A stretch of DNA of 64,000 bases from Sinotaia quadrata (Eukaryota > Mollusca > Gastropoda > Architaenioglossa > Viviparidae): the NCBI GenBank assembly GCA_028829895.1, contig CM054180.1, positions 118,163,973 through 118,227,972 of the forward strand, in the 5' to 3' direction. Both the position numbers and the translations under genes were made by a program. The notes beneath the pieces were generated by a model, which did not search any database, was not told where the DNA came from, and worked only from the letters and a program-made list of their open reading frames with translations. Position 1 is the stretch's first letter, and each line of letters starts with the position of its first letter. Of the stretch, positions 26,901 through 39,700 are shown in pieces.

Positions 26901-29682
26901 TATCGACATATACAGCATCTGGAAACTGCCATTTGGGTTTTCTCATAGGAAAAAAATAAATTCTCTTTTATTTTCTTTCTCTTCAGTGGTGGCTGTTGCA
27001 CATATTACAATCATTGTTTCTCTTATTAATGGCAGTACACTTGCAATTGAAATATGACAAATATATTTTATAACATGAAATGCGCAAATATCAATGTTCG
27101 TTCCACTTAGATCACATTACAACTAATTTGACAGTGCAACAATTTTTTTTCATTTGGATAAAGCATGCTTTATATTTATATTCAGTAATGAGTTAAGCTT
27201 TAAAATATTTTATTTCATTGCACTGAATCCTGTCATGAAGAATTACATAATGATGATAAAGTTGCCATGTGCTTGGATTTTTCAACTAATTATTTAGATA
27301 AATTAAGGATTTCTCACATTGAAAGAAGCTAGATTGGTTGGTAAGTACTTCAAATTCTGATTAAAATTCATGATTTCTAAGCAAAATAAAATTGTAAAAA
27401 ATTTAATTTTACATATTGTGTTATCATATTTAGATTTTTAACTGGAAAAAAATATTTTCCAATATAAATAAAATTTCTTCAATTTGTGTGATTAAGATTA
27501 AGGAATATGCCCAATTGATTACAAAATGGAATACAAAACTCACGAGTCTGCATAGTTAGTACTATAGAGTAAATATCCATGCAAACTAAAAAAAAATGAA
27601 ATGTGTACAGTTTATAAGAAAATGTATAAAAGGGACATAGTCATAAAATAATAAATTGAAAAAGCTATTAAAATTCACAACAGTGCAATGCTGCTTCAAT
27701 GTAGTTTCAAGAAAATATTATAAATCTTTCATTGAACAAAATATAAATAATACAATTATGTGCACTCTGGACATTAGAACTTTTAAAACAAAATTTATAA
27801 ATTATATAAAATACTGCAAGGAGTGAAATGCTGAAATTATTAAATGGCATGAAAGTGACAATGATTACCAATAGAGTTTTGAGTATGATTATTAAACATC
27901 AATATGGTGAATTAATAATATACAATAACTGACCGTAAATGACTGATCTGTAACTAATTGTAAATAACTGATCTCTGGTAATTAGATAATGCTGAAAGTT
28001 ACAGATTTAAAAGATATAATTACCTTCTAGCTTCATTCCCACATTTATGCATTTGCTGAATCGACAGGCTGGACACTTTTTTCTGTTGAGGATGTTGACT
28101 TCACATTCACCTTGCTTATGACATACAAATGTTTTTTTATTCTGCACAGTTCGTTTAAAAAATCCTTTGCAGCTTTCACATGTAAAAATTCCATAATGGT
28201 AACCTGTTTACATAACAACAAAAAGTACATGATATCACATCCAAAATGATTCAATTAATACTTAATACAAATCTTCTTAAGTGATTTTGGCAGAGGTTAA
28301 ATGCTGGATAATATGCTTGTTTCACTTTCAGGAATTCAGTTGTAACTTTGTTAAGTTCTAGGTATATACTATGTTATGTAGCAAAATATAGGTATTTTCC
28401 ATGGTTAAGTTCTAGGTATACTATGTCATGTAGCAAAATATAGGTTATTTCCATGGTTAAGTTCTAGGTATATACTATGTTATGTAGCAAAATATAGGTT
28501 ATTCATATATATAATTAAAATATAATCCATGTAAACTGTTACATTTTAAACATTTCATAGATTTTATTTCAATGGTTCAGTTAACTTTGATTATAATGAG
28601 GCTGCTCTATAAAATTAAAATATTAAAATTAAAATATTAAATATTTAACGGTGGAAAAGTACAATTACATTATGATAAAGGTATTGCCTGTGAAGAGGAC
28701 AACAAAAATTGTTTCCCCAAATAAATTCTTTATGTTGAAAACACAATTTCTTTATTATTAATAGACTGTCTTTAAATAAAAAGACAAATAAAAACTATTT
28801 CCCCCAAAATACAATACAGAACACACTTTATCATAGTCTTAGTTTTATACAAAGTAGTACCTGATAATTTGTCCCCACATATTGGACAGGACCCAGTAAG
28901 GTTTTCAGATGTGTCTGCACTGGAAGGAATGCCCACTTCTGAACTGACATTTTCTGCATTCACCTGTACAGAGTTTTCAGAGCTAACAGGTATCCTATTG
29001 CCTGACACATCTCCATGATGCATAACCACACGATAACTCTGTCCATCACCTTCCAACTCTCCAACAATAACATCGTTTCCCGGAGAAGGAACAGCATTGG
29101 CATCATTATTGTAGTAAATGATAATTTGTGGCTGCTGTCTTTCTGTGCCATCTTCACCTGCATGCCCAATAATTTCTGAAGATGAATTCATGCTAGGTGT
29201 GGAAGTGGGGTTTGCTACGACAACAGATGCTATGGACCCTAGTGTTTCTTTTTTAATGTTAGCCTTCATATGCTGTGATGCTAAAGTTGTCAAAATGTTC
29301 ACCATACTCACATCAGCAGCACTAATAGTGGACCCAGTAACAGAAGTTGTCCCCCCTACTGTTCGGCTCTGGTTCAATGCCAAATGAGCAGCCAAACAAT
29401 CATGCACAGAGGCACTCATGTGTTCAGCCTTTCTTTCACCACTGTCCAAATCTGTTGTGAAGTTTGCATCACTAGCAATCTGAGATTGGGACATAAGTCC
29501 CAAAACTGGTTCATTCATGCCTCTTAACAGATGGCTGACAACTTTGCTGCTCTGTTGTCTCTTATCCATTGCTTCTGTTTCACGCTTGATCTTTTCCTGA
29601 CGAACTTCTGAAGACGTCAGAGTTTGGGTAATAGCTTGGAGTAGGACTGGGGAAATTCCCAGATCACCCCTGACACTCATAT
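11932..29682 (-). CDS. Hr39: NR5B-class nuclear receptor (Hr39-like), six coding exons
   Basis: Ligand-type nuclear receptor acting as a DNA-binding transcription factor in the nucleus. Coding exons, read on the minus strand: 29682-28861 (ATG at 29680), 28203-28024, 24473-24220, 21621-21406, 15497-15245, 12185-11932. All junctions are GT-AG and phases agree, giving 658 codons plus TAG. The C4 zinc-finger DNA-binding domain starts at about residue 265 ([10 protein letters not shown]) and runs to about 333, with P-box [18 protein letters not shown] and GMKLE. It is followed by [14 protein letters not shown], the FTZ-F1/A-box-type extension of NR5 receptors. The ligand-binding domain is about residues 419-658 ([29 protein letters not shown]) and ends in an AF-2 helix, [10 protein letters not shown]. 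The CPAC and RKKCPACRF spellings of finger 2 and the RPDRTRGGR extension fit NR5B/Hr39 better than NR5A/FTZ-F1. The exon holding the ATG is preceded by a splice acceptor (ag at 29684-29683), so a 5' exon exists upstream and the N-terminus could extend further. The first 260 residues are Ser/Thr-rich and low in complexity. Confidence 0.93.
13420..13710. repeat. Degenerate tandem repeat, about 80-100 bp units
   Basis: GAAGTTGGTCAGTCTGGCAT and AAAGCTCTCTCTA motifs recur about three times with divergence, in the last receptor intron. Confidence 0.5.
14020..14390. repeat. Minisatellite, about five units of 65-80 bp
   Basis: Core TTGGAGACTACCAAGTTGTC then ATTGTTATAATCAGCTGTTC and CAAGTCTGGTAGATTCT, repeated with small indels in the last receptor intron. 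Confidence 0.85.
15217..15248 (-). other. Duplicated splice donor of the receptor's penultimate coding exon
   Basis: The 13-bp plus-strand sequence TTAACATACCTGG occurs at 15217-15229 and again at 15236-15248, offset by 19 bp. Each copy contains the same CAG|GTATG donor on the minus strand. The inner copy (exon ending at 15245) keeps the reading frame into the last exon. The outer copy (exon ending at 15226) adds 19 nt and shifts frame, so the last exon would be read in another frame that stops within it and loses the AF-2 helix. Use of the outer donor is not shown by the sequence. Confidence 0.75.
15856..15895. repeat. Perfect hairpin, 17-bp stem and 6-base loop
   Basis: CAAGTAGTAGGTACTAC (15856-15872), loop TTTTTA, then the exact reverse complement (15879-15895). 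It lies in a receptor intron. The stem is too short for a typical microRNA precursor. Confidence 0.85.
17989..18166. mobile_element. hAT-type MITE, 178 bp
   Basis: Ends are CAGGGGTGCACATACTTTTT and, inverted at the other side, GTTTGTGCACTCCTG. Internal GGGCCAAA and GCGGGCCACAG resemble the widespread GGCC-rich hAT MITEs. Flanks are ATATACAG (17981-17988) and ATTTACAG (18167-18174), an 8-bp target duplication with one mismatch. It lies in a receptor intron. Confidence 0.8.
18472..18516. repeat. Perfect hairpin, 16-bp stem and 13-base loop
   Basis: CAGCAAGCTTAAATAT (18472-18487) and its exact reverse complement (18501-18516), in a receptor intron close to the 38-bp minisatellite. Confidence 0.85.
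18630..18965. repeat. Minisatellite, about nine units near 38 bp
   Basis: Unit AAAGCTATAAATTTCTTCCT followed by AGTATTTATTATTACATT, with substitutions and one shortened unit. Confidence 0.85.
20466..21176. mobile_element. Possible pogo/Tigger-like element with degenerate terminal inverted repeats
   Basis: Left end CAGTAACAAACTTCTTATCT and inverted right end CAGTAACAGGCCTCTTGTCC match at about 18 of 24 positions over the full repeat. The left flank ends in TA, the right begins CA. Internal short ORFs show no recognised transposase. It lies in the receptor intron before the exon at 15497. Confidence 0.45.
22421..23386 (-). mobile_element. Degenerate hAT-type DNA transposon
   Basis: Non-autonomous or decayed hAT copy in the receptor intron between 21621 and 24220. 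The right end reads, on the minus strand, CAGGTCTGTGGAGTCGGAGT; the left end on the plus strand begins CAGGAGGAGTCAG. The flanking 8-bp target duplications are CTTATGAA (22413-22420) and CTTTTGAA (23387-23394), 7 of 8 matching. A fossil transposase C-terminus lies inside on the minus strand. Element type is inferred from CAGG ends, 8-bp duplication and transposase remnant. Confidence 0.7.
22690..23110 (-). pseudogene. hAT transposase C-terminal remnant
   Basis: Minus-strand translation, across several stops, shows pieces such as [50 protein letters not shown] and [12 protein letters not shown]. This matches the C-terminal dimerisation region of hAT transposases (the ALxPT...ERxFS...I pattern). 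Two adjacent TAG codons follow IVKS, and earlier stops and frame changes show it is dead. Confidence 0.75.
28340..28505. repeat. Minisatellite, three units of about 55 bp
   Basis: GGTTAAGTTCTAGGTATATA followed by CTATGTTATGTAGCAAAATA and TAGGTTATTTCCAT, three copies in the receptor intron between the two zinc-finger exons. Confidence 0.9.
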
Positions 29683-30599
29683 CTATTGTGAAAAAGAGAC
29701 AACAATAAAAGCAACAGTTATAAATGTCAATTGCTCACTTGAAACTGCATGCTAGATGATCTGTTGATAAATGCATTAGCTGTGTAGCTATAATTGTTTT
29801 CTATTTTCTGCAGCATTCCTCAGGTTTATTTATTTACTACTTTTCTTATTTTTCAAATCAATTTAATTTAAGAGCAAATACAGTCAAACAGATAAAAAGA
29901 TACCTTTCCAATATACAAACAAAGCAAGAAAAATATAAGGGTCTCCTTGTCTGTCTTTTGAGACATCGATATACTTCAAAAAGTAATCAACATTCTTATT
30001 ACTGACCCTGGCAAATTCATGTACTGTAATAAGGTTATATCATTTCATGGCTCTAATACCTGGTCATGAATTTAAACTTAAAATAGCAGTATAATTTCAC
30101 ACAAATCATTTTTCAAGCCACCCTTCAACCTCCATAGATGGTTAAAAAGTGGCAGATTTTTGCAAGTCAATGCAAAATTGCATTGTATTGCATGGGTTAA
30201 AATGATTAGTCAAGTGTTGATTCTGCAATAATGCTTCTTCACTCTCAATTATTCTTTAGAAACTTTACAACACTGTAGGTTGCAATTTGCATAAGCTTTT
30301 TGAAAACAGTGATGAGTGATCTAGTAAAGTAGTAGGATTCATCAAATTTTATAGACTACAATAAACTGTTTAGCTTTACATATTAAATCATACTTATTTT
30401 CACAATTAATATTATTTAATATAAATTATTAAATAATGTTATGCAATGTTAACTTTAGAAATTTAACGATGCTATATTTTGGAATAAAAATATTAATGAC
30501 AAATATTTTTAATTGACATACTACATGGCCTATCACACATGTGGATACACATATATTATAAAGTTTTTTAAATGTATCTATGTATATTTCAGTTCAATA

Positions 30600-31720
30600 T
30601 TTTATTATAACTTGACTCGGAGCTGTGAACTACAAGTACCGAACATAAACAATGCGACCTTTGACAAGTAAAATATCGCAACCGTGACGAAAGGTGTCAA
30701 GGTCCTAAGGTCACTGAACCAGTTAAAATCGACAGCCAACCGATCAATGGTAAACATTAAAAACTAACTTTAATACGTGTTTGGAGCGTCAATGAAATAA
30801 CCAGTCGTACTTATATTCATGAACGAATTGTTTACAAATGCTTTCTACAATGAATTTTCAAACATTTCTTCTGATTTTCGACGCCAGTGGTACTGGCAAA
30901 CAAGGAAGTGATGGGGGTTTCGTCAGTGTGAAGGCCATTACGATTGCACATGGTCATGTTTGAAAACAAAGAGAATTTTCGCGGGTCCTGTATAAACGAC
31001 TATTCAGACGTGCTATGAATGACACGAAATGACGCGTTTCACATACTCACTTAATATATTATATGATGCGATATGAGAAAAAATATACAGATAAGATGAT
31101 CGCTGTTTGAACTGTGAAGAAAGATCACAGCTGTCCAAGCATTTTGAGTTGCACCTCCGGCCATGACCTTGTGACAGTCAATCGTCCTTCACAGTACACA
31201 GCCCCGCGACAAGAAAACAACAAAAAGACTGACAAAGAGAACTACCCTTGACGAGTCTTTCGGCATAGAGACTTTAAACGTTCAAATTAACAAGGTGTCG
31301 AAATTAAATATGGCGTCTGAGCAATCTTACCATGTGTCAACAGTGACTAGGCATGAGATTACGTGTTTCCGCGAAGCATACATTTGAGGCCTAGCCCACA
31401 TTAGATTAGAATATAAAAGTATAAAATATTGTATTTTCCTTTAAATATTAAAACTGCACTTCGAAATATTTCCATTATTTTAAAGATAATAGTTAGTTAT
31501 TCTTAAAATTATAACTATTTCTAATATTTTCTTTTGTGAACCTTAACAGAGCCTTCTAACTGACCACAGGAAAAGGGAAACTACTGCAAACAGAGCAGAC
31601 AAGGAAACGCGCACCTTGTTCTTCAGCTTGAAACAAACGTGTTGATAATTAATTGACAACTCTACGCGAAGTATTTCTCGCGGTGGACCCTCTGTTTAGC
31701 CAGTCATATTTCATGTACAT
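30600..31720. promoter_or_regulatory. Promoter-like, CpG-containing core between the receptor and ZZZ3
   Basis: This stretch has many more CG dinucleotides than the surrounding AT-rich DNA. It carries an ETS-like GGAAGTG near 30904 and a YY1-like AAATATGGCGTC near 31306. The receptor (minus) and ZZZ3 (plus) both need non-coding 5' exons, because their start-codon exons follow splice acceptors; the core lies between them. Donor-like sequences on the minus strand occur near 31049 (GTGAGT) and 31330 (GTAAGA). Which start sites are used is not shown. Confidence 0.55.
31310..31387 (+). CDS. Short ORF MASEQSYHV..., possible upstream ORF
   Basis: A 25-codon ORF begins in the ATGGCG of the YY1-like motif (MASEQSYHVSTVTRHEITC). 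It could be an upstream ORF in a ZZZ3 5' exon or chance. I recognise no family. The same bases on the minus strand hold a donor-like GTAAGA. Confidence 0.15.
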   Translation: MASEQSYHVSTVTRHEITCFREAYI

Positions 31721-32599
31721 TTGTAAAATTATGCGATCGACTGTAGTTTTCGATTATTTGGCAAATTTAACACTATATTTTAACACTTAAATTTGAAAGA
31801 TTAGCACACCTAACTAAAATATTAACAAGGTTAGAATCTGACAATAAGCATTCTAATGATTCAGTGGATTTACTTTTTGTTGTTTAAACTAAGCTAATTT
31901 ACTTGATTTACTTTTTGTTGTTTGTACTAAACTGATTTACTGTTTGTTTGTACCCAGCAGAGTCATATCAGTATATGTAGTAGGCCTATATCATCAGTTT
32001 ACTATATGTGATTTCCCACCCTACCCCCTTTAAAAACAAAATGCCATTGTTTTCAATATTATTCTCTGTGAGTGCAATTGTTCAAAGATATTTTTTAATT
32101 AAATGTAGCATTGTATTATGTAGTCTATACTGACAATAAGATTTGCTCTACACTAATTAAATTAATGTTAATTCTTACACAAAAATAATGTTCCGAGTCC
32201 CTAGTCTCGAAAATTTACTGCCATTTACCAGTAACTGAGTAAGTATATTTGCATTATAAAATTTATTGTTTACACAAAAAAATAAATCGGCACAAATAAG
32301 ACTTAACTGTATTGGATTTTACATTGTGAATACATTAAAAAAAAAAAATCTCATGTTTTCCAAATGCTAATGAACACTTGCTTTAAAAAAGAAAAACAGA
32401 AACAGTCAATCTGTAAAACTGAAAATTTTGAAATAAGTCTTCAGTACGTAATTTTTTTTTAACAGCAGCTTAATTTTGCCACTGAAGTTCCCACTCCTTC
32501 ATCCCTTTGTCTCACTCCATTGACAAGTCAAAAATTAAACATTATGGTCTCACCTGACTTACCTTGCTACTCTTTGTTATTTTAATGATTCTGGATTAT

Positions 32600-33125
32600 T
32601 TTATAGTATATACTAAATACACTTGTTTATTTTGCAGTACATACTAAAAACACTTGTTTATTTTGGTAGTACATGCTAAATTAGTAAAACATTTGTTTAT
32701 TTTGCAGTACATACTAAAAGCACTTGTTTATTTGGGTAGTACATGCTAAATTAGTAAATAACTTGTTTATTTTGCAGTACATTCTAAATACACTTGTTTG
32801 TTTTGTAGTACATACTAAGTAATTGTAAGTATATATTGTAATACATACTAATATGCTTGTTTATTTTACAGTACATTCTAAATAACTTGCTGTTTATTTT
32901 GTAGTATATACTAAATCAGTAAATGCACGCATTTGTTTTCTAGTACATACTAAATACGCATGTTTATTTTGTAGTACAATCTAAATACACTTGTTGTTTA
33001 TTTTATAATACATTCTAAATACATTTTTGTTTATTTTGTAGTACTAAATACATTTGTTTCCTGTATAGTACATACTAAATATGCTTGTTTATTTTGTAAT
33101 ATATTCTATTTCTAAATACACTTTC
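32600..33125. repeat. Minisatellite, about 15 units of 30-35 bp, made of splice-acceptor-like sequence
   Basis: Unit TTTATTTTGCAGTACATACT followed by AAATACACTTG. Each unit joins TACTAA, a branchpoint-like motif, to a T-rich TTTATTTTG[CT]AG about 25 bases later. It lies upstream of ZZZ3 coding exon 1, probably inside its 5' UTR intron. Confidence 0.85.
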
Positions 33126-33732
33126 TCTTGTTGATCATGCACTCTAACGCTACATGTATTTTTGTTCTACTGATTCACCATTTTTTCAATAATAATACCA
33201 TCTAAAAATTATTGTCATAATGAGAAACTAGTTGTCAGTGAATTAATTTTGTTTAATATAATAATAATATGGAATATTTTCAAGGAAAGCTTCTTTTTTG
33301 TGCCTGAGGACATAAAATCACTGCAGACATCAATAATACCATTCGATTTTATCAGCAGCATCATTTACATTATATTTACTTATATATATATCACAAGTGG
33401 TGATATAAAATGATGACTTTGAAAATAAAATTTTGACATTATTTATGTTGTTGCAGTATATTTCAAAGGAAAAGTCTGTGTACTCCTTCAGTCCTTGACA
33501 GTGCAAGAGTAACTTTTAATTTAAACTAAAGTGGTATTATACTTTTTGTACAGTTGCATTGTAAAGATATTTGTTTTATGGCAAGCCATATCTACCCAAA
33601 TAGTGTTACAGAGAGGGTTTTATATTTTATTTAAAATCTTGTGTTTATGCCAGTCTTCTTTACTTAGACACCAGCAGTTTTGATTTGCTTTATACTTTCA
33701 TTTGTTCATTTTATGTAGAGTGAAAAGAAAAC

Positions 33733-36700
33733 ATGGATGACTCTCTCAGCTCTGTGGATGAGGAAATTGGTGAGCCTTATTGCTTTGAGTCGGATCATTT
33801 AGCCCTCAAAAGTAACCCAGACTACCATACACTCCTGAGAACAATTTGCATTCTGGAAGCACAGCGTGCCAAAGCAATAAGTGATCTTGAATTACTGCAT
33901 GAAGCACAAGAAAAGGTATTTGTTTGTTGCTTTTGTCTTTTTATTAGTTTGTGTTCTTTTTTTTTTATTTCTTATTTGTTTTGAATTATGCACAGCAGAT
34001 AAAGCAAAAATGAAGACATACACCATAGAGGTATGCTTACATTTAAGTATTAGCTGATCCATTTTTCATAGGTGTGATAGAATTATTAATACTTTATTTT
34101 TTCCTGTAAGTGTAACAATATTTTCATTATTTCACTTGTTTATTCTGTTATATTTACTAATGTTGGTGCCTAGGATTATTATATTTGTATTTATTTTCTT
34201 TTTACCTGTTGGCCTGTGATACATTAGTATTGTTCTGGGACTGGATATTTAGGTGTATATTTTATTATCTTTGTTGAGTTGCTGTGTGTGAATGTGTTAA
34301 CATCATTTTCCTTGGAGTGAAAGAGTTTAGTGACTATTACTATTAGTATTACATGAGTGAGGGATGTTTTTATTTTATTTTATGTAGGTTCCTTTATTTT
34401 CCCCCATTGTGTCTGTGTGAACGAGTTAATGAGTTAGTTAATATTTGGGCACTGTTATTTGTCAGGTTTTATAATAAATGTTTGGTTTTTTAAATTTTCT
34501 TTTTTTTTTTTTTTTACTGTCTTGTACACAGTAGGTTATACTCTCACTCACATTCACAAACTCTATATTTGTCACAAGTCCTTACAGTCATATCAGTTGT
34601 CATTCTACACAGGCATCTGAAAAAATTTTTTTAATTTTTCTTTCTCTCATGACAGATGCATGCCAAGTATTGCAGATAATTTTGTTAAACAAATTGTTTT
34701 ATACATTATGAAATTAATCTTTTTGAAATTTTTACTCCCCACTATATGTATATCAATTATATTACAAAATAAAGTTCAGAATATGTATTAAATCATCCCT
34801 CAAAAGCAAAAATAAATGAACATGTTATTTTTTTAATTGTCCTTATGATAGATTTTGTTAATTGAAGGATACTGTAAAAAATGTCACTGTAGTGAATCTG
34901 TTTTCTGTACTGTATTGTTTCTATTTGCTGTCGGTTGTAATTTTATCAGACTAAAATATATAATCCACAGTGTAAATAGTAATAAATAAAAAGTATCAGA
35001 TAATTTTCCAGTAGAAATCTAGATGGCATGTCAGCAAATGAGTAAATGTTACAATTTTGTTTCAATTTTTTTATGTTAAATGGCAGTTCCTGAGTGAATG
35101 TAACAATTTGAATTTCATATTTTTAATATTAAATTTCAGGTACTGAAGGACCCAATAGCTTTTGTGGACAAACTTCAACATGGGGCTGATCTGGAGTTGA
35201 AACTACCAGCCCCTCAAAAAATTGCACAGCTACCATTGATTGATTGGGAGAAGTACACCAACTCCGTAGACTTTTCTTCGCTTAGCTCTCATCGGCACTC
35301 GGCACGTCTAAAAAATATTGGGATCGATAGGTCTGCTGAAGGTGAGTTCAACTGACATGTAAAAGTTGATGAAGCAATAACCTAATTATTATTATAATTA
35401 TATCTAATATTTATTATAATAAATATAATCATAATAAATCACATTTTTATTTGTGCTTATCCTTGTACCGTTAAGCCCTTAACATTTGCTGAGTGCAATA
35501 ATCCTGAGCTAGGTTAAGGGTATGTTGTTTAGAATGATGGCAGAACTTGAACACCTAATTGCACAATCTCCAACACAAGAATCCAGTGCCTCGTTTGCCT
35601 TGGTTCTTCCCCAACCCCCTAAAAAAAAATTAATTAATAAATAAATAAATAAAAATACCCAAACAATTTAATAAAATAACACTTTAATACATAACCAAAG
35701 TATATTTGCATGCCATCTTGTTTTATTTGTAAAATCCTTTTGAAGTGTTTTAGAGCAGTGTAGTTTCCTTATGAAATAATTTGCAGCATTGTTATTGAAT
35801 CACATAGTTTTGAACTTATATATTGATTCTTAGCACAATTAAAAAAAATATTTGTGATCAGTATGCTAGTGATTTTTTTGTAGGCATAATAAATTCCACA
35901 ATAATGACAAATACTTGTCATTTATCAGGAATTTTGTTTGGTTTGATCAGGCTTTTTCTATTCATATAAAAGAAGATAAACAACATTTTCTAATGGATTG
36001 ATAATGCATTCTCATTTTCTCAGATAACATATATCATTTACAATGCTTTTCTCTGATTTAAGAGTAGAATTAGTTCTTTATCAGAGGTAGATAGATACCA
36101 TATCTAGATTTTAGAACTTGAAAAGCTTCAAAATTTTATGAACCGCTATAACTTTCAAGTAAAGAAATTAGAAAAGGCATTTTTAACATAGAAGATAATT
36201 ACTGTGGTACTCAGTAACAACTGTTGCTCAGCTCTATGAGATGGCAAAAGATGGCAAAACATAAAATATAAATTTAAGAGTAAAAATCTGACAAAAGTTT
36301 ATAACATAGTATAGTAATGCATACTACATATATATTGTCAAGTTAAAAACAAATGAAATCTTCAGGTAACAACACTCAAACACACTTACACATAAAGTGC
36401 ACCTGTATTTAAAATATAAATTACTAAACTGTAAAGAAAATATTAATTTGAAAACATTAACAAATGTATTGAAACTTATAAATATTGTGTATTTAAAATA
36501 TAAATTATTAAACTGTTTAAAAAAAAATATTCATTTGAAAATTTTAACAAATATATTGAAACTTAAAATATAAACATTGTGTATTTAAAATATAAATTAT
36601 TAAACTGTTCAAAAATATAAATTTGTAAACATTAACAAATATATTGAAACTTAAAATATAAATATTGTTAAATATCAACAATCAGTAATATGGTACTATA

Positions 36701-39700
36701 CTAATAGTTCATTCATATCCAAAACAGCTAGATACAAAGCAGTCATGCATGTTGAAATTGCAGCGGTGTGTACAATTAAAAGCATGACAGAAAGTGGAGG
36801 GTGGATATTTTCTTCCTATCATATTACATTTATCAGAGACAATGATGTTTTTTGTACATAAATACCACACTAACACCTTAATCACCATTAGTAGCATGTT
36901 CTCATTTATTATAACATAACATAGTTACTTTCCTTTATATGAAGAAAGTCAAAGAACCTGATGGGGGGGGGGGGGGGGGGGTAATTGCATCATCTATAGT
37001 TAACTAAATCAGGTTATAACGTCATACTACAGTTGTGAAGCAACATTTAGTGTGTGATAGATACTAGTGTCCGGGTAGAGGAGGAGAGGTATTGAAGCAT
37101 GCCATCTTTCAGGGCAGTATATTTTATTAAGAAAATTTCACCCTAATGTAAAATTGGGATATGCTTTTGCTGATGCTTTTTGCTGATCAAAATTATAAAT
37201 AAATTCCTTAACGTATAAATCGAATATATGCAGTAACATTTTCCACATAATTTTCAGATGAGAGTTTGATGCGCCTCAAATCCAACCTTGTGGGCAACAA
37301 TAGCAGTAGTGGTACCAGCATTGCAGGAGATGGAGATGATTCCATGCAAATCGTGCGAGGACGTCTGCGGGACACAAACAAATCAAAAACATTCAACCAG
37401 TTGTGGACAGCTGAAGAACAAAAGCGGTATGCATTGAATATTTCCATTCTCCACCTCTCTCCTCGGCCCAAACAGGTGCACAGGTATTTAAAGTGCATTA
37501 CCTTCTGCAGACTTGTCTCTTTTGTGCTCAGTCAGCAGTGATAAACAAATGACATCAGCAGTGGTGTGTTGATCCCTAGCTTGAACTTTTCCTTAGCAGC
37601 TTAGTGCCACGATTTAAGTCATCTCAAAAGTTGGTCAAAGTGAGAGTTGAAATGAGAATCACAGTAGATCACAAAGCCAGCTTGACACAGGAGAAGGAAC
37701 CAAAAGTATCAAAATTGGAACAAAACAAAGATAAAAGCCACAAAAAGGTCAAAAAGGTGCTTACTTGATAAGAGTCTGACCTTGCTCATGTTATTTATTC
37801 CTTCCATTAAATAAACTTATCAGATTACTCTAGTAAATATATAATTTAATTATCTCAGTTCTCTCAGCTTCAACTAATTAACTTTATGTGGTCAGTTTTA
37901 GTTGTCCAGTATTTTGTCATTGGTCAGTTATGACATATACTTCAATAGAGTCTTTACCTGTCATCTAATAACGGTCTCTCCCCCCACCCTCAGACACCAA
38001 GCCCTGGGGCTGATAACTTATGTTTGGAAACACTGGTCCATTGAAATCTAACTGACAGATGGTTAATCCTTTTAGTGCAGTTGTTGCTCTCTGTTATTTT
38101 CTCCACACCCAAATTTTTGAAACAATTACACTGACTTCTGTTAACTTGCAGAGCAATGGCTAATTATTGCATAGTTAGTTATAAGTACTCATAGCAAGAA
38201 AAAGTATAATACATTTTTATACCTATAAAATTTCAGACTTGTCAACAATTTTTTTGATAAAGTCTTGTCATAGACATCTAGACTGCTTATAAGTACATCT
38301 CCTATAGTGGCCACCTCAGAACATGGCATAATGTCCAATCTCATGGAAGTCAAACTGTCTTTACTTGGTGACTGATCATGGGGATGATTTCTGGTGACTT
38401 TGTAAATAATCCAAACTGTAGGGTTGTTTGGTTAATGTCATTCCTTTATTTTTTATTTTTATACATTTCAGACTTGAAGATTGTCTAGTCAAATATCCTC
38501 CTGAAGAAGTTGAGGCTAAACGTTGGCAGAAAATTGCCGCTGCTTTGGGTAACAGAACTCCGCAACAGGTTTGTACCATATTCAAGAAATATATTTATCT
38601 ACTTATTTTACATATAAAAATTATTTATGATTTTTTTTTGTGCAATATGCTTTAATGAAATTAACCCATTCATAACTGTTGAAACTTAGCTTGCCAGGGT
38701 AATTGTTATTATATGCCACTTACAAATCATTACAAACTAGAATATTGGATTTTTTCTTTTTCTATTAACCCTATGCAAAATTTTTCCAAATCCCTATGAG
38801 TTGTTTTTCCCCAATTTATTTGCAAACCACAACTACTCTTGGTGTGAATATATATATACCGAAATGAATTATCTTGTAATAGCATATAAATAAATTTGAA
38901 CAGTTTACTTGAACATTGTTAATGCAATTATTTTTTTAAAAACTGAGAAAGATGTGTGTAATTATAGTATGCAACATTATGTGCCATTATATGAGATTAG
39001 AATAGTTGAGCTTTGGGCTGCAACTTAGGAGTGTGTGCCACTATGGCATTGCTTGCTATTTTCAATAGAATCTATTTCTTCTAAGCTAAATGTTTAATTA
39101 TTGGATCTTTAAGTCTGACAGTCAAAAGTCTTAATAAACTGAGCTTATTTTTAAAAGAGAATTTCATTTCCTTTGTGAAAAGTAAGACATGCTGCTGATT
39201 TCAGTGTTTTTGTCAACTGTTGCATGGCATCATAAACATTGTAAGCATAGAACATGAGATTCCATAGAATTTTACTCATCTTAGATCTCATCAATTTTCT
39301 AGTTGGCATGTCCTTTAATGTACTTTATGTAATCCTTACCTTGGATGCTTTATTTTTCACACCTGCTTGATAATAATCATCCACGTAAGATTGTGCGTTA
39401 TGTTTACAGAGAAAAAGAGAAAGAAATATTTCTGTTGATAAGTATATGTTTTGTTTCATGTGTGAACAGGTTGCCAGTCGTGTGCAGAAGTATTTCATAA
39501 AGCTTGCTAAAGCTGGCCTACCAGTACCAGGCAGAGTTCCCAATGTATCTGCACACATGAGACGGGTACTACAATACATCATTTCTAAATCATCATTTGG
39601 GAGGGGGGAGTGGGGAGGTCTTTTGGGAATTTGGGCAAACTGTGGTGAGGGGTAGGAAAGTGGGAGAAGACTCATGTAAAATAAAATAATGGAAATAGAG

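Noticed and set aside
26338..26950. Minus-strand coding-like fragments (for example [14 protein letters not shown])
   Set aside because: Many stops and no family recognised; possibly transposon debris but not supportable.
32600..33125. Regularly spaced direct repeats suggestive of a CRISPR array
   Set aside because: Units are contiguous without unique spacers, in an animal genome; it is a minisatellite.
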